Origin: Polytrichum commune
Taxonomy: Eukaryota > Streptophyta > Polytrichopsida > Polytrichales > Polytrichaceae
Direction of reading: 5' to 3'
Length of the DNA stretch: 64,000 nucleotides
Assembly: GCA_950295325.1 (NCBI GenBank)
Contig: OX485809.1
Coordinates: 13,764,001 to 13,828,000 of the forward strand
Shown: one piece after another, positions 45,285 to 57,219 of the stretch
Numbering within the stretch: position 1 is the stretch's first letter
Layout of the letters: each line of letters starts with the position of its first letter
Made by a program: the position numbers and the translations under genes
Notes under the pieces: generated by a model
What the model saw: only the letters and a program-made list of their open reading frames with translations
Database searches by the model: none
Told to the model about the DNA's origin: nothing

Positions 45285-48200
45285 ACTACTGGAATTCAGT
45301 GGATTTAATGTCATATTCGTTTGTCAACTTTGTGACATTCTTAGTTTCCACCAAGAGAAAGTGTCATATATGTGACATTATTGTGCTCCATAAGTTGACA
45401 TTAATACAATCAAAACACATTAGTGATTGTTGAACGGAGCTTATTTCAATTTGGAATCATAAAAATTATTGCAGCACATTACTGTACTTCATCAAGACTT
45501 TGTGTATAAGTCTTGGATCCATTGCATTGGATTTTTGTCTGCTAAACGGTTGTCATCCTCAGACACTAGCTTTGTTCTCAGAAGGTGCTGATGTCAAGCT
45601 AACACACAAATAATAAATCCAAGTACCATGTCTCCGGAGCCTTTCTTCCTAAATTTAGTGGATATGGTGCTTGTACCTAATCCAAGTCTAGCCACATGAT
45701 TTCAATGTCATTTTGATTTCATGCTTGTTTTGTGATAGTCCTCATGTACTTGGTTGAAAGACATGTCAATGCCATGAGGTTTAAGGTACGTGGGTGCAAT
45801 TTGGTTCATTTTTCATGTTCTCCAACTTTTACCAATTAGATTTACACAACAAAACTCATGTTGAATTAGCAAATCTACAATGAAATATTTGCAAAAACTG
45901 GATAGAAAATTGTACCTCCCTTTATTTAGTTATGATTATCGCAAGTACATGTTTGTTGGTTTCTTAATTGGATACATAAGTCCTCCCAATTGTGTTCACT
46001 ATTGAGTGTAGCGCAGTTATTAGTATTTGAAAATGTAGTCCAATCTCTCTTAAACATGTATCTTCATGATGTTTGCTCTTTGATCCTCACCAAACCGCAT
46101 ACCAATCAAAGTCCGATAAAGAAAACGAGCCACTTAATACCCATCTACCTTAGAATCTGATGCTTGTGCATGCATTTTATCATATCTTTGATGTTGAACG
46201 ATTGATTAGACACTACTATCTGCATTACAGATTCAGAGTCTAGAAATAGTAAATAATATGTAAAGAATCCGTATATTTATAATTACAGAATCAGGTTGTA
46301 GGTACAGTAGTTCTAAGACAAATCATAGAATTTGTTGAGGACTTCTACCGGTCTCCTCACAAGATTCCTTAATTTAATTCCTGCCTTTGATCAAGAGCTT
46401 TTCTGCATTCAAAGCATCTATTAGTACAATATAAACAGACAATCATAGGTACCTAGTCCATTATTCCCCATTATAATGAACATTATAATGAACCTAAATG
46501 TTGGAGGATATCAATTACTGAGTGACACCTTGTTCCCTTCTTCCTTTCAATTCGCATTCTAAGTCTAAAAAGCACGATTACCAATTGTTGGGAAATGCTG
46601 GAGCTTATCTTCAATTAAAATGACCCAAAGTTCAAATATGCCTTGAATTCAAGTTCCTAAATTCTTCACGGTGTCAGCTGTGAGATTTAGTTCTTCCACT
46701 TCTGCCTTGTCAGTTCCGGCTTCCTTGGATGTAGACCATGGTTGGAGGTGGGAGGTAGAGTCTCAAAAACCCATTCCCAAAAGGTTGTGGTAATGCCATA
46801 TGAATTTGACTGGTCTTTAAACTGGTGGTTTAGGTGAAACCTCTACACAAAGAATCCCAACAATTGGTAAGTTTGTTAGATGTTCAACTAAGATCTGGCT
46901 ACATTTCAACGTTTCTTATGGAACCTTCAAGAACTATGCTCCTTTACTACCCCCAAAAACCCTAGACCCTAAACCCCATTCCCAGATCTAGTTTGACCCA
47001 CATTCTTCCTAAATTGGTGTAGACTCTACATACAGTCAAACACAAATCCTTGCACAATTAGATAGTGACATCACGTTTTGAAACAATCAATATCATTGCA
47101 CAACTTCAGTAATTTTTTAAGAGCCATCATACCTTCATCATTCTGGATGTTTCACTGAAAGCTGTGCCGAAGTGGAGGAAATAGTGAGTGAGATCATAGG
47201 CAATGTACATGAGGATGCCCCCGCTAAACATGCTAAGCTTCACAGGCCTGCCAATTATCGCTATAAGTGGCTCCGTAACAATCCAGATCTGCTCACGACC
47301 ACCGGCACAACAACAAAACAAAACATTATTGTCAATGCCCTGCCAACATCGCTCTCAAGTTTAAATTGCAAGTCATACTAAACTAGACACTGATATTAAG
47401 AAGTAATGACAAAGACAAGAGGGCTGAATTTGCAAAACCTGGAGAGATAGATGTGTCCAGATTAAATCGTCCAGAATGTTATTGAAACTGATTGCTCCAA
47501 AAGATGTAGTTACTTACAAGCATGACAATAAGGGCAGTGATGGCAGGGGGGAAGACCAATCGTGTGCCATCCATGGGATGCTTGTGGTGGAATCCATGGA
47601 GGAAGTAGTGCAGGGTATTCGTCCTTGCAATTCCCAAATCCAACCCATCCATCAATTGTCACATGATCCTTGGAAGCAATTATCAGATTTGGTCTTCACT
47701 CCTTCGCATTCCGAGCGAGCAGACTATCTATCTATCTATCAACTAATTTATTACTCACATGACTGTTGTTGAGCTGCCCATTATACTCAATCAATTTACC
47801 TGCTCTCAATGGCTCACATGACGCACAGGTCACAAACATCGTATGTTGTGGGTTCCAGTCCTTAATATTCTGCAACAACTCTGCATGTGAGTCATAATGT
47901 TTAACTGTCTTTAAGGTATGTGGGTGTTATTAGGTTCATGTTTCATGTTCTCCAATTTTTACTGATTAGATTTACACAACGAACCTCAGGTTGAATTAGC
48001 AAATTATGATGAAAAATTTGTGAAAATTGGATCTCCCTTGAATTAGTTATGGTCATTGGAAGTGCATGTTTGTTGATTTCTTAACTGGATACATAGGTCC
48101 TCCCAATTGTGTTCACTATTAACTCTAGTGTAATTATTACTGAGTATTATTTAAGACGTAGTCCAATCTCTTTTAAACATGTGACTTTACGATGTTTGCT

Positions 48201-48503
48201 CTTTGATCCTCACCAAACCACATACCAATCAAATATAAAGGTCCGATTAAGAAAATGAGCCACTTAAGACCCATCTACCTTAGTCAATATAAGACCCGGA
48301 GAAACTTATGAAAGGACAACACATGGATAGAAGGCGGGAGCCTGAGGTCTTGGTGCTAACACTAATGCATTTTTATTGCCTTAATGTCAACTTATTGAGC
48401 ACAATAATGTCACAAATATGACACTTTCTCTCAGTGAAAACTTAGAATGTCACAAAGTTAACAAACGAATATGACATTAAAGTCATTGGATTCCAACAGT
48501 GTG
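45285..48503. repeat. Inverted pair with CACTA/CACTG ends around the 3' exons of the hydroxylase
   Basis: The left arm, 45285-45430, begins CACTACTGGAATTCAGTGG. The right arm, 48503 back to about 48355, begins CACTGTTGGAATCCAATGA. About 85 percent of 145 bases match in inverted orientation (TTTAATGTCATATTCGTTTG, AACTTTGTGACATTC, AAAGTGTCATAT). CACTA-type ends are suggested, but the 3-bp flanks (ATT left, TGA right) do not match. Exons 6-8 of the hydroxylase lie between the arms. Confidence 0.75.
45770..48283. repeat. Direct repeat pair of about 370 bp (45770-46153 and 47915-48283)
   Basis: Both copies read, in the same orientation, GGTTCATtTTTCATGTTCTCC, AGATTTACACAACrAA, GGTCCTCCCAATTGTGTTCA, TGTTTGCTCTTTGATCCTCA and GACCCATCTACCTTAG, with about 80-85 percent identity. 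They sit just inside the inverted pair, one downstream of the hydroxylase gene and one in its intron 5. The 46154-46686 stretch between copy 1 and the stop codon holds no gene. Confidence 0.85.
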
Positions 48504-51500
48504 AAGTCCTCGACATCCAGCAGAAGGGGGACTTTCCCTATAATAAGCAGAAAAAAAATATTTTATTTAGGTGGCTTTTACGGATGGATAGTTCAGACGT
48601 GTGACACCAATCTCAGTGGTCTAGATGAATCTTGAAGACACATGGACGTTGTGCAGGGCGCACTGCAAAAGCAAAGAAAATACCTGTGCACAAGTTTCTT
48701 GAGCTATGTTTTGACGTCATTATATATACCAGTGTTGACTGATATTATCTTTTTCTAAATATCATTTGTGTATGTAAAATAAGGTTTGCACGTTTTTTTT
48801 TATATTAGTGGGTATTTGAAAATTACTTTGCTTTCAATATCATCAGGGATTACATATCAAGCAAGAACCTTCATATCTACGTAGAAGCATCTTAGTATCA
48901 ATATATATCGTTTAGAATCAAATAATAATTCAAGACTGGTACACAAAGATTCTCTCACTTTGAGATATCCACTAGATATCATTAGTTGACTTGTATTACA
49001 ATTTCGATATCCATGGGTATATACTTTGATATCATTATTGATACCATGCATTCACTTATATACTGGTCCAACATTGGTATATATTGAGGCTTGAGCTTTG
49101 CACTTACCAATACCCCAAGGTCTTCATGTGGAAGAGATAGCGGTGTAGACAATACTCGATGAATGTCCAAATGAACGCCCCGCATGCCATGGTGAAAGGT
49201 GCAACAAATGGCCACAAGCCATGCTTGTGGGCTTGCATGGAGGTATATGCCACTAGAGGGAACCACACAAGTGGGATTACCCACCAAGCTGTCTGTGTGA
49301 AGAACTGCAAACAAGATCACATAATTGAAGCTTAGCTTCCCAAGCAGAGAATGATAATGGTTATGCTATGGGAAAGGCATCCTCTTTCTCAATCCCACAA
49401 TGCCACTTTATGTCGCGCACCTCTTCATGAGGAGTGCCTAAAACACCATGGGCACAAGGGGGGCCCTGGAGTGACACCCGGGACTTGTGGCGTCATTGGT
49501 CGGAGGGCCCAAGTGATCCTAGTGTGGGTGAGGGCCCCAAGCATTGAGAGCGCCTCCCACCCACGGAGATTAGGAGTCACAAGGGTAAGGCCATGAGCTA
49601 TGAGTGGCTTATGGCGTGCGGATTCTAGAATGCTCAAGAACACCTCAAGCGGAGGTGTGAGCTAGGAGATATGGCAATTTGAGTGAGGCGCTGCCTAGGG
49701 ACAGCGCCAAAGACAACGTGACCTGGGAGTGGCGCCCAGGATTGCCAAGGTTTGAACAGCCATAACTCCCTCACACCTTGCATGAAAGGGGCAAGTTAGG
49801 GGATCCATTGGCACCTACACAAAGGGTAGATGTCGATAGAGTGGTTGTTTTATAGCATTGGAGATTATGGGAAGAAGTTATGATGGTCTGAAGCAGCTGG
49901 GATCTTCTAGCCCTACGGCTAAGGGAAAATGTCTACTTGGCTCTACCTCTTAGGAGAGAGACAAAAAATCTCTTGACAGTGGGGGTAGGGGCCTGGCCCA
50001 AAGTCCTAGAGGCTTATATGGGTGAGGCGGCGTGGCTGGCCGAATACACCCAAGGCCGAATGACACAGCCTCCACAGGCATTGGTCCAACAAGAGAAGCA
50101 TAGATGCCTAGTATTTAGTTATGGACTAGGTAACCCTAAGGGCTCATAAGCTCGGGTACGCAACTCCCGTATTATATGGTCCTGATTATAATCACTTATA
50201 ATGCGTTTTAGTCCAATATTGAGTGATACAATTTGTTTTAATGTAGGAAACCCTTGTAGCCCTTCTAACAAGGAATCCAAAAATGTAATCATATATAGGA
50301 AATGAATATATTTTGAAGCATATAATTGCATTAAAAACCTAATTATATGATATTTTTAATACATGTACCATAGGTCAAACTACCCAACTTTTTGGACTTT
50401 TTAATAAAATTTTAACATTGTGAATGACTTATAATTTTAATGGGAGGCTTAATAAATATGCAACCCAACTTTTTTTTCATCTCATTTATTTAATTTGGTC
50501 TTCACCCAACTTTTTTTTCATCTTATTTTTTTTCATTTGGTCTTTACCCAACTTTTTTTCATCTCATTTTATTTAATTTGGTCTTCACCCAACTTTTTGA
50601 TCATTTTAATTTGATATAATTTTTACAAAAGCCGTCCTCTAAGCCGTTTTAAGTACGATGCCCCCTGCGTATAATATGGGAGTTGCGTACCCGGGCTCAG
50701 AAGCTCGAGCAAGGTCAATAGACACATAAAATTTTAATGGCTTCTCTTGTGAATCCTCTGAAATTGAAGACTGACAACTTAGATTGAGGGAAGGGGAAGG
50801 CAATGGTTATCCTATGCGAAAGTCATCCTTTCCCGCAGTCTCAAAACACATATCTTCCAAATCTCTAACAAAAGTTTTGTGATAATTCATCATAAAATGA
50901 AGCATGCTGGACAATGAGACTGTGGCTTTCTTATAGCTTTCCCACCATTCCAAAAATTGTTGGTCAATGACAATGGCATGCTAAATGGACATTGCAGGGA
51001 TGATCCATATGCACAAGTGCAATGCACCGGGATGGCACGAGCCACCACATAACAATAGTCAAATTTAGTGAAATATGAAACCAAGGTTTTCTCTATTAAG
51101 ACCAGTAAGTGGACTCCATTTATGACATCCCAAAAGACAGGTGAACGTAAATTAACTATGTTTCTGGAAGTCGCCGAAACAAGTGGATTAATCACCTCGG
51201 CAATGTCACTCTTAAAGAACCGTGGTGGCTTCTTTTGCACTATGGGGTCATGTACCCACTGGTCATAATTGGCACCCAATTGGCCCACCTGCAGGGTGAA
51301 CCCATAACCTGCAGGTTAGTTGGCTGATTAAAAAACTAAAAACTCCATTTGACATATGACAAGCTAACCATGGAACCACATGAACACATACTTGGACAGA
51401 AACATTAGCAGACGAACACAATTCCAGATTCCAGACTTCAAAGATAACTTAGTCTCTGATTAGCTTCCTTATGATTTAAAAAATTCCAGGATGGTACTCA

Positions 51501-53143
51501 GCTCCACAGACACAGTTTCGGAACCTGCAGGGATAGGGCAAAGTGGAAGAACTACCTGGAACACAAGTGGTTTCGACAAGTCCACTGTTTTCCGATCTGC
51601 GTAGATGCTCCCATCTCTGGCTTCCTGCACCTCATCCCCCTCACTACTGCAGCGATGTCACCACAGAAATCGATTCAGTCTCACAAATAAATAGTAGTGC
51701 AAAATCACCAAAAAATAACCTACACCTGTTTTAATATGTTTTTGGTGAATTCCCCACAGAAATCTTCCCCGAATTAGAGCTCTTGTGACAGGGTATGTGT
51801 CTAAAGAGGCAGTTGTTTGGAATTCATTTTCTTCTTCTCTCTCCTTTTTGTTTTGACACGACTGAGCTGATTTATTTGATCGCTAGATACCATACAAGGT
51901 CACCAGGACAAGGACGCCAAAAGAGAGAGGGGCAGCTCTTTAAGCTGCACATGATGAAACTAGAAAACCCACCCAAGCAGGGTAAGACTTTGGAATAATT
52001 CACTATGTTGACAGGTTATCTGTTTTGTGAAAGATTATGTTTTGGCGGACAAGAAAATGGCAATGTCTGGTTCTTGTTGTATGTTGGTTTGCAAAAACGC
52101 ACTTGCAATAAATTCGACAAGAGTTGGCTAGACACTGAGCGCCTAATTCCTTATAAGCTACACTGAATTAATCTGCTGCGAGAATTTATCCCAAGTGAAT
52201 CACCAAACAGATTATTTACACTGGAAATAACAATGCCTGAACGCCTTCAAGCGGCTTAACTCAAGTTCTTGTGAATTGAACAGTCTTTGTTCACCTAGTC
52301 TCCCATCTTGAACTCGATGTCCTGAATATGCCTGAAATCAGCTTGATGACCGACGTACAATATACAGTGGAGACTTACAGAGAAAAGATGCAACCTTTTG
52401 TAATCACTAACTCTGCCAATGACAAATTGCTGCAGCATTCGGAAGGCATATTTGCTGTGGGCGTGGGAGGCAATAGTACCGGAGTGCTCTCCTCTCATCA
52501 CCTTGCCCACATCTTTGTCACCCAAGTGCTCCAGAATTATCTGCAAAACCTCACAGGTTGAGATTGAGATTAAGGTGAATTCTTCCTATAGATAGCATCG
52601 TCATCTTTCCAGATACTCATCATCTCTTCAGCTAATCTACAGAGTCTGCAGGAGGAAGCAGCCAATTCAAGGAGTTTAAACTTTAGAAATCGCATATTAG
52701 CAGCTGCAAGATTGATCCATAAATTCATGTACTCTCGTGCACATAAAACTTGGTGGGACGTGCAGATTCAAGAGCAGACCATGCAAATTCGGTGAATAGC
52801 TTTGAATCATTACAACTTCACACCTATTATACTCTACCTGGTCAATATGTTTCCAATATGAAAGATGATACCCAGTACTTCGTATATAGAGGAAAGTGTT
52901 TACCTCTTTGCCACCCGGATGAGTTTCTATGAATCTGGTTATGTCATACACCAATCCATCTACACTTATCCAGGCATCTGTCTGGGTCTTGTGTGCGCCG
53001 ACCTCTGCCGCCGTGAACACCCTGCCATCCTCGGCCACTTTCTTCCCAAACTCCGAATTAGGTGTCACCGCCCTGCTGCCCTTGACGCCATTGACATCCA
53101 ACCTCTTCTGGAGAGAAATTACCTCTTTCTCAGCCACGCTCAT
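46687..53143 (-). CDS. FAH: Cytochrome b5 / fatty acid 2-hydroxylase fusion, eight exons, 392 residues
   Basis: Exons (minus): 53143-52904, 52540-52379, 51624-51556, 51288-51196, 49304-49108, 47623-47518, 47288-47133, 46842-46687; all GT-AG, phases consistent. Residues about 42-125 are a cytochrome b5 domain with heme-ligand motifs HPGG (His75) and HAHS (His108). Residues about 155-392 match plant FAH1/FAH2 and yeast Scs7: VGQLGANYDQWVHDP, four hydrophobic segments and the histidine boxes HRYLFH (242, 247), HYFLHGFHHKH (259-269) and HYFLH (324, 328). The family 2-hydroxylates N-acyl chains of ceramides in the ER, using b5 as electron donor. Oddities: the last box is H344-x-x-H347-Q348 instead of HxxHH, and the C-terminus is extended (about 20 residues, basic, no KDEL-like signal). 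The length fits Scs7 (384) and human FA2H (372); Arabidopsis FAHs (about 237) lack the b5 domain. Introns 4 and 5 are long and hold transposons. Confidence 0.92.
49320..50142. other. GC-rich insert in hydroxylase intron 4
   Basis: This part of the intron has many GGGCCC and GGCGCC words unlike the AT-rich surroundings, and looks like foreign (transposon) DNA. The 45-bp word block at 49353-49400 (AATGGTTATGCTATGGGAAA) recurs at 50801-50848 (AATGGTTATCCTATGCGAAA), so the segment between may be one insertion or duplication unit. No gene. Confidence 0.45.
50151..50695. mobile_element. hAT-like MITE in hydroxylase intron 4
   Basis: Terminal inverted repeats CTCGGGTACGCAACTCCCGT and (inverted right end) CCCGGGTACGCAACTCCCAT extend to about 27 bp through TATTATA. 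Flanks are CTCATAAG (50143-50150) and CTCAGAAG (50696-50703), an 8-bp duplication with one change. The interior is AT-rich and has a tandem repeat. It may be a diverged family A member or a separate family. Confidence 0.8.
50461..50610. repeat. Tandem repeat inside the intron-4 MITE
   Basis: Four copies of a roughly 45-50 bp unit: ACCCAACTTTTTTTTCATCT, then a TTATTTAATTTGGTCTTC-like block. Confidence 0.85.
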
Positions 53144-54985
53144 GGTTGCTGTCCTCTATCCAAATCAAAGCTGCAGATCATTCACGCTAATATATGAGTT
53201 TCACCCAGTGCCCTGTAAACTTCACCTTGTGCATGCACGATTCGAGGAACCTAGCCCCTTGGGGCCTCTAACCTTGTGGTAATTAAAAAAAAATTGGACA
53301 TGAATTCAGCTCTTACAATCTATGTGAATTTAGCTCTTACAATCTATGAAATTAGCGCTGCACTTTATTAAATGCGAATTGTGAGGAATCCAGCACGTCG
53401 ACAATGCACTCAGGTTAGAGTGAACATGAGCTGGGGGAAATAGTTCTGGCGATCTAAGCGACTATGGGTCGACCAATTCTACTCAACAGGATGACCTCTT
53501 CGATTCCACTGCTGCCAAGCTAGATAGATAGAACTAGGCTTAAATCTTTTCCTTGCTAGCTTCTCTACTATCTGATGATGTGAACACGGAAACTGAAACC
53601 GATACTGGTCCTGCAGCATCGCACATGCTTGCTAGATAGCCACCACTGCAGCTAAGATCTCAAACTTCATGTCTGGATACTTCGACTCCACATTCAATCG
53701 ATCTCAGTGGAATACGCACTTGGACCCCCATCAATTGCATCAACATACATACAGCATGCCCTTACCTCTCACAGTTGCTGCAGGTTAATGTTTAGCTCTC
53801 GGTTGGCACTTGTTGAGGCAGGCCTAGACTTTGTCTACCTTGAGAATGCATATGAGAACGCTCCTGATATCCTTCTGCCTTAAAGATAACCACATATAGA
53901 ACGCCGGCCACCGGCCATCCTTGCACATGCAGCTAGCTAGCCGATGGGACACAACTTCTTGAAACTTCACCTGTGACCGGTACTAGGTTAGTAGTCAGCA
54001 GTACCTGCAACAAGATGATTTTAGATTGCCGCCTCATTATAGATAGATAGTATGCAACTGTGTCCAGTCGTCCTTCACTCATGTACATGATGATCACTGC
54101 AGCTCCCACCATCGCTTGTCCACTTCCCAATATGGATTCCATGCATTGACTTCTGAGGATGACAATATAATATATCCCTCCTCTTGTATTTAAGTTCACA
54201 TATAATGATGAGTTTGGTGGCATTGGATGCTTTCAGACGCTTCGGGATGCTGTTACAGTGCACTTCGTCCAACTCAATATAGACTGAAGTATGTTGTGTC
54301 ATCCTATTGTGGGCACCTCCAACTCCACAGAAATTTTTGGAGATTGTTGAATCATCTCAGAGATTGTCTCATACGGTTAGGAATTACGAAACACGAATGT
54401 TTTCATTTCAGGTTTCGTAGTTGGAGTCAAGATGCAAAAGTTATGAGAGTTCAAAGTAAAGATTCTTGATTTTGTTCTTTATATGGTCACACAATCAAGA
54501 CCTCTTAATTGTGTTAATTTTCTACTAGGATCTAGTGTATTAACTATCATATTTAAGTGTTAACTTTGTGACATTCTAACACTAGTAGGAAGGAGGATCA
54601 CTTTGACATAGGGCCGGGCCACAACATAAAAAAACTTTTGTGTCGGAATTTTGAGCTGCACGCAGTTTATCTTACATGTGTGAGAGTTGTGTCACTTCAT
54701 TGTCATGAAAAAAGTCCGTGAATGAATGTTCTATCTTTGTTTAGTTTTATAGATCTTCTAAATCTAGATCTAGGTGTTAGTCACTTTCCTCATTACCTAT
54801 TGAGGTGGAAGAGAGGCAATTACCGCTGATAAGTGTGTCTTTCATTCATTCAACATAAAAGCACTGAAATAGTAAATGATAAATAGTAAATAGTGCAAAC
54901 AATAAATAGTAAACATTGCAAAACATATGAAAAAATGCAATTAATTTTTTGTTCATTTTGTAACAATGTTTTGCTACTTGGCTAG
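53144..54985. other. Upstream region of the hydroxylase gene
   Basis: No gene recognised. A 24-bp direct duplication (AGCTCTTACAATCTATG core) lies at about 53300-53350. Around 54535-54595 a short stretch is bounded by CTACTAG/CTAGTAG and contains TTAACTTTGTGACATTCTAA, a word shared with the inverted pair at 45.3 and 48.4 kb, so it is probably a remnant of the same transposon. Confidence 0.4.
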
Positions 54986-54989
54986 TATT

Positions 54990-55345
54990 TAGTGTATCCT
55001 CCTTTCACCTTCAATAACGTGTGCACTCTGTTGGGCACTCATTTCACCATATTTCGTATGACTTCCACCTCAATCCTCAATGATGTTCCATTCTTCCTAC
55101 AACTTCTTCCAAAGGGTCATCCTTGTTAATGGGGAGGTCTTTACGGAGTCGGAGGCACTAGTCCACTTCTTCAGAGGTGTTCAATAAGATTCATGTTAAG
55201 GAATTGTGGACTTCATGGCAATGTTGTGATTGCTTGACAATTGTGTAATTGTTGAACCATTTGATTGTTGGTCAACTTGTTGTTATGCTTTAGTTCATTG
55301 TCCTATTAGAACAACCACTCCTCCGCTTCTTTTCCGAACTTCATA
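54990..55345 (-). pseudogene. Decayed Tc1-like transposase, C-terminal fragment
   Basis: On the minus strand with frame changes: KWFNNYTIVKQS-like (region before the catalytic Glu), then IEVEVIRNMVK, a stop, VPNRVHTLLKVKGGYTKY. The ending matches the IPxEyxxxLVxSMPxRvxAVIKaKGGxTKY C-terminus of Tc1 transposases. At least one stop and several shifts are present. The N-terminal part is not visible here. Confidence 0.65.
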
Positions 55346-55349
55346 ATTG

Positions 55350-56405
55350 ACATGTTCATGTTGTCTTGTAAAGGAGTAGTGTGCAGTAATATGGGGGTAA
55401 TGAGCAATAACATGAGATATAATTTTCCATTTTCAGAAAATATTCCATAAAATTTGAATATTTTGGCTATAAATGGAATGTAAGGGACATTTGACTTTCA
55501 AAAAACAACCCCTAGTATTGTGGAATTCATACTCTACATTTTGTTGAGGGGTTTATTATCATGTAATCAACCTAGTATTGTAAATCTAGAAATAAGCCTT
55601 AATATATTATTGTAGCTTAAATGTTAGTAAATGAAACCCGAAAATAGCTACAAATAGCTACATATATTGAAAATTTATTATATTTATATATTAACAATAA
55701 CCTCCAAACATCACATCATGATTTCATATTGCTGACTATTAATGCTAGATAATAATTGCAACTGTATATCATTTGGGTATGATGCGCATGATCTTGTTGT
55801 AGTTCAAAGTTGTAGTTGCATACATGAAGGTGTTTGCCATCATGTAGTCAACCTTGCATATAGACACATGAATACATGATACACATGTATTTGTGGTATA
55901 ACTCATTGGCATATCTTCCCCACTGTGGCATACGTTGTAAGTGTTCTACTCTCTCATTTGTTACAATGCTTTGCAGTATGTGCATTTGGATTGTGCCAAG
56001 TTTTTGGAGTTGGAAACCAACATCTTCAAGATTAAATATCTCATCTCAAGGTTCGCTTACAAATTAAATAACTCATCCCCAATTCACTTTGCTTTCATAT
56101 TTGAAAAAAACTATAAAAATGTTTTTATCCATATGATGTAGCTCATGAGAATTTGACCATGCAATATGCATCATTGAAGCTAGGGAAGTAATAGAATCCA
56201 TATTTACCAACAAATAATTATTTAAGTCATAAGGCAAGCACAAATACTATCAATTTTAAAAAATTAGATTAAGATTGCGATTTGTATATCTACTTGTACT
56301 TTAAACTTCTCAATAGTTATTTACTTTGTAGAAAACAAACAAAAAAAACTTCCCTTTACATATATTATAAACATCAATGCCTCTTAAAATCCTCTTTTAT
56401 ACACT
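55350..56405. other. AT-rich gene-free stretch
   Basis: Nothing recognised; only short A/T-rich frames. Confidence 0.3.
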
Positions 56406-56414
56406 TATGTTATC

Positions 56415-57210
56415 CAGGGTTGTCTATCGCGACGTCCTGCCACCGTCATGACGTCATGACGTGTCGTGTCGGGGCGGACCCCTCCGTCACGACATAATAG
56501 GGTCCACGTAGGGTCATACTAGGGGGAAGCTAGTAGGGTGGGTAAAATACTTACCTTCTTGCCAAGGTGGCATCCAATGTGGCAAAAAAATCCGACGTGG
56601 ATGTGCATATTTCCCTTGCTAGGTAAATCATTTTGCCTTTGTGTTTATCATTCTGTTAAAATCAAAGTAGTAAAATATGACAAATGAGGGTGTGGGGGGG
56701 AGGGGAACGGGGGCGGGAACGGATGCGGACGGGGGGAACGCCGGATGGAGGGCCGATGGGGGCCGGATTGGGGTTCGGATTAGGGGGGACCGGGTTCGGA
56801 TGGGGGGGGAAGGGGGGGGGGAGGGGGTTCGGATGGGGGGGATTGGGGGGGGCCGGGTGCCGGATTGGGGGGGGGGGGGCGGATGGAGGCCGGATGAGGG
56901 CCGGATGGGGTGCCGGATGAGGGCCGGATGGGGTGCCGGATGGGGGAGGGGAACGGGGGGGGGGGGGGGGGGACGGGCGCTAGTAATTTTTTTCCCACTT
57001 TACCTCTACTTTGCTGACATGGCACCATACGTGGACATCGTAAATCCTACGTGTCCTGATTGGGGTAATGTAATTACACAAAAAATACGATAAAATTCAA
57101 GTTCGTCAGGATAAAGACGGCATCCGGCATAATGTCGTGACAGAGACGTGTCGTGACGCCACGACATTATGTCGGGATTAGCCTCCGTCACGACACAATA
57201 GACAACCCTG
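56415..57210. mobile_element. hAT non-autonomous element with G-rich core, copy 1
   Basis: Termini CAGGGTTGTCTAT (13 bp, perfect inverted) are flanked by a perfect 8-bp target duplication ATGTTATC (56407-56414 and 57211-57218). CAGGG-type ends and 8-bp duplications are diagnostic of hAT. Subterminal regions are dense in CGTCACGACA / TGTCGTGACG inverted words. The core (about 56690-56985) is almost C-free on the plus strand, with long G runs (up to 18) in GGGGGCCGGAT-like repeats. No transposase. Confidence 0.93.
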
Positions 57211-57219
57211 ATGTTATCT

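Noticed and set aside
45285-48503. A single intact CACTA transposon spanning 3.2 kb
   Set aside because: The ends look right but the 3-bp flanks differ, the direct repeats inside do not fit one simple element, and three host exons lie within. Kept as a repeat structure, not an intact transposon.
46687-49304. Sterol C4-methyl oxidase or sterol desaturase instead of fatty acid 2-hydroxylase
   Set aside because: The superfamily is the same, but GQLGxxYxxWVHxP, the HYFLHGFHHKHPMD box and the attached b5 domain are specific to the FAH/Scs7 group.
56677-57093. 138-codon Gly-rich open frame on the plus strand
   Set aside because: It is produced by the G-rich core of a hAT element; composition is pure repeat, and the same element at 60.4 kb gives different frames.
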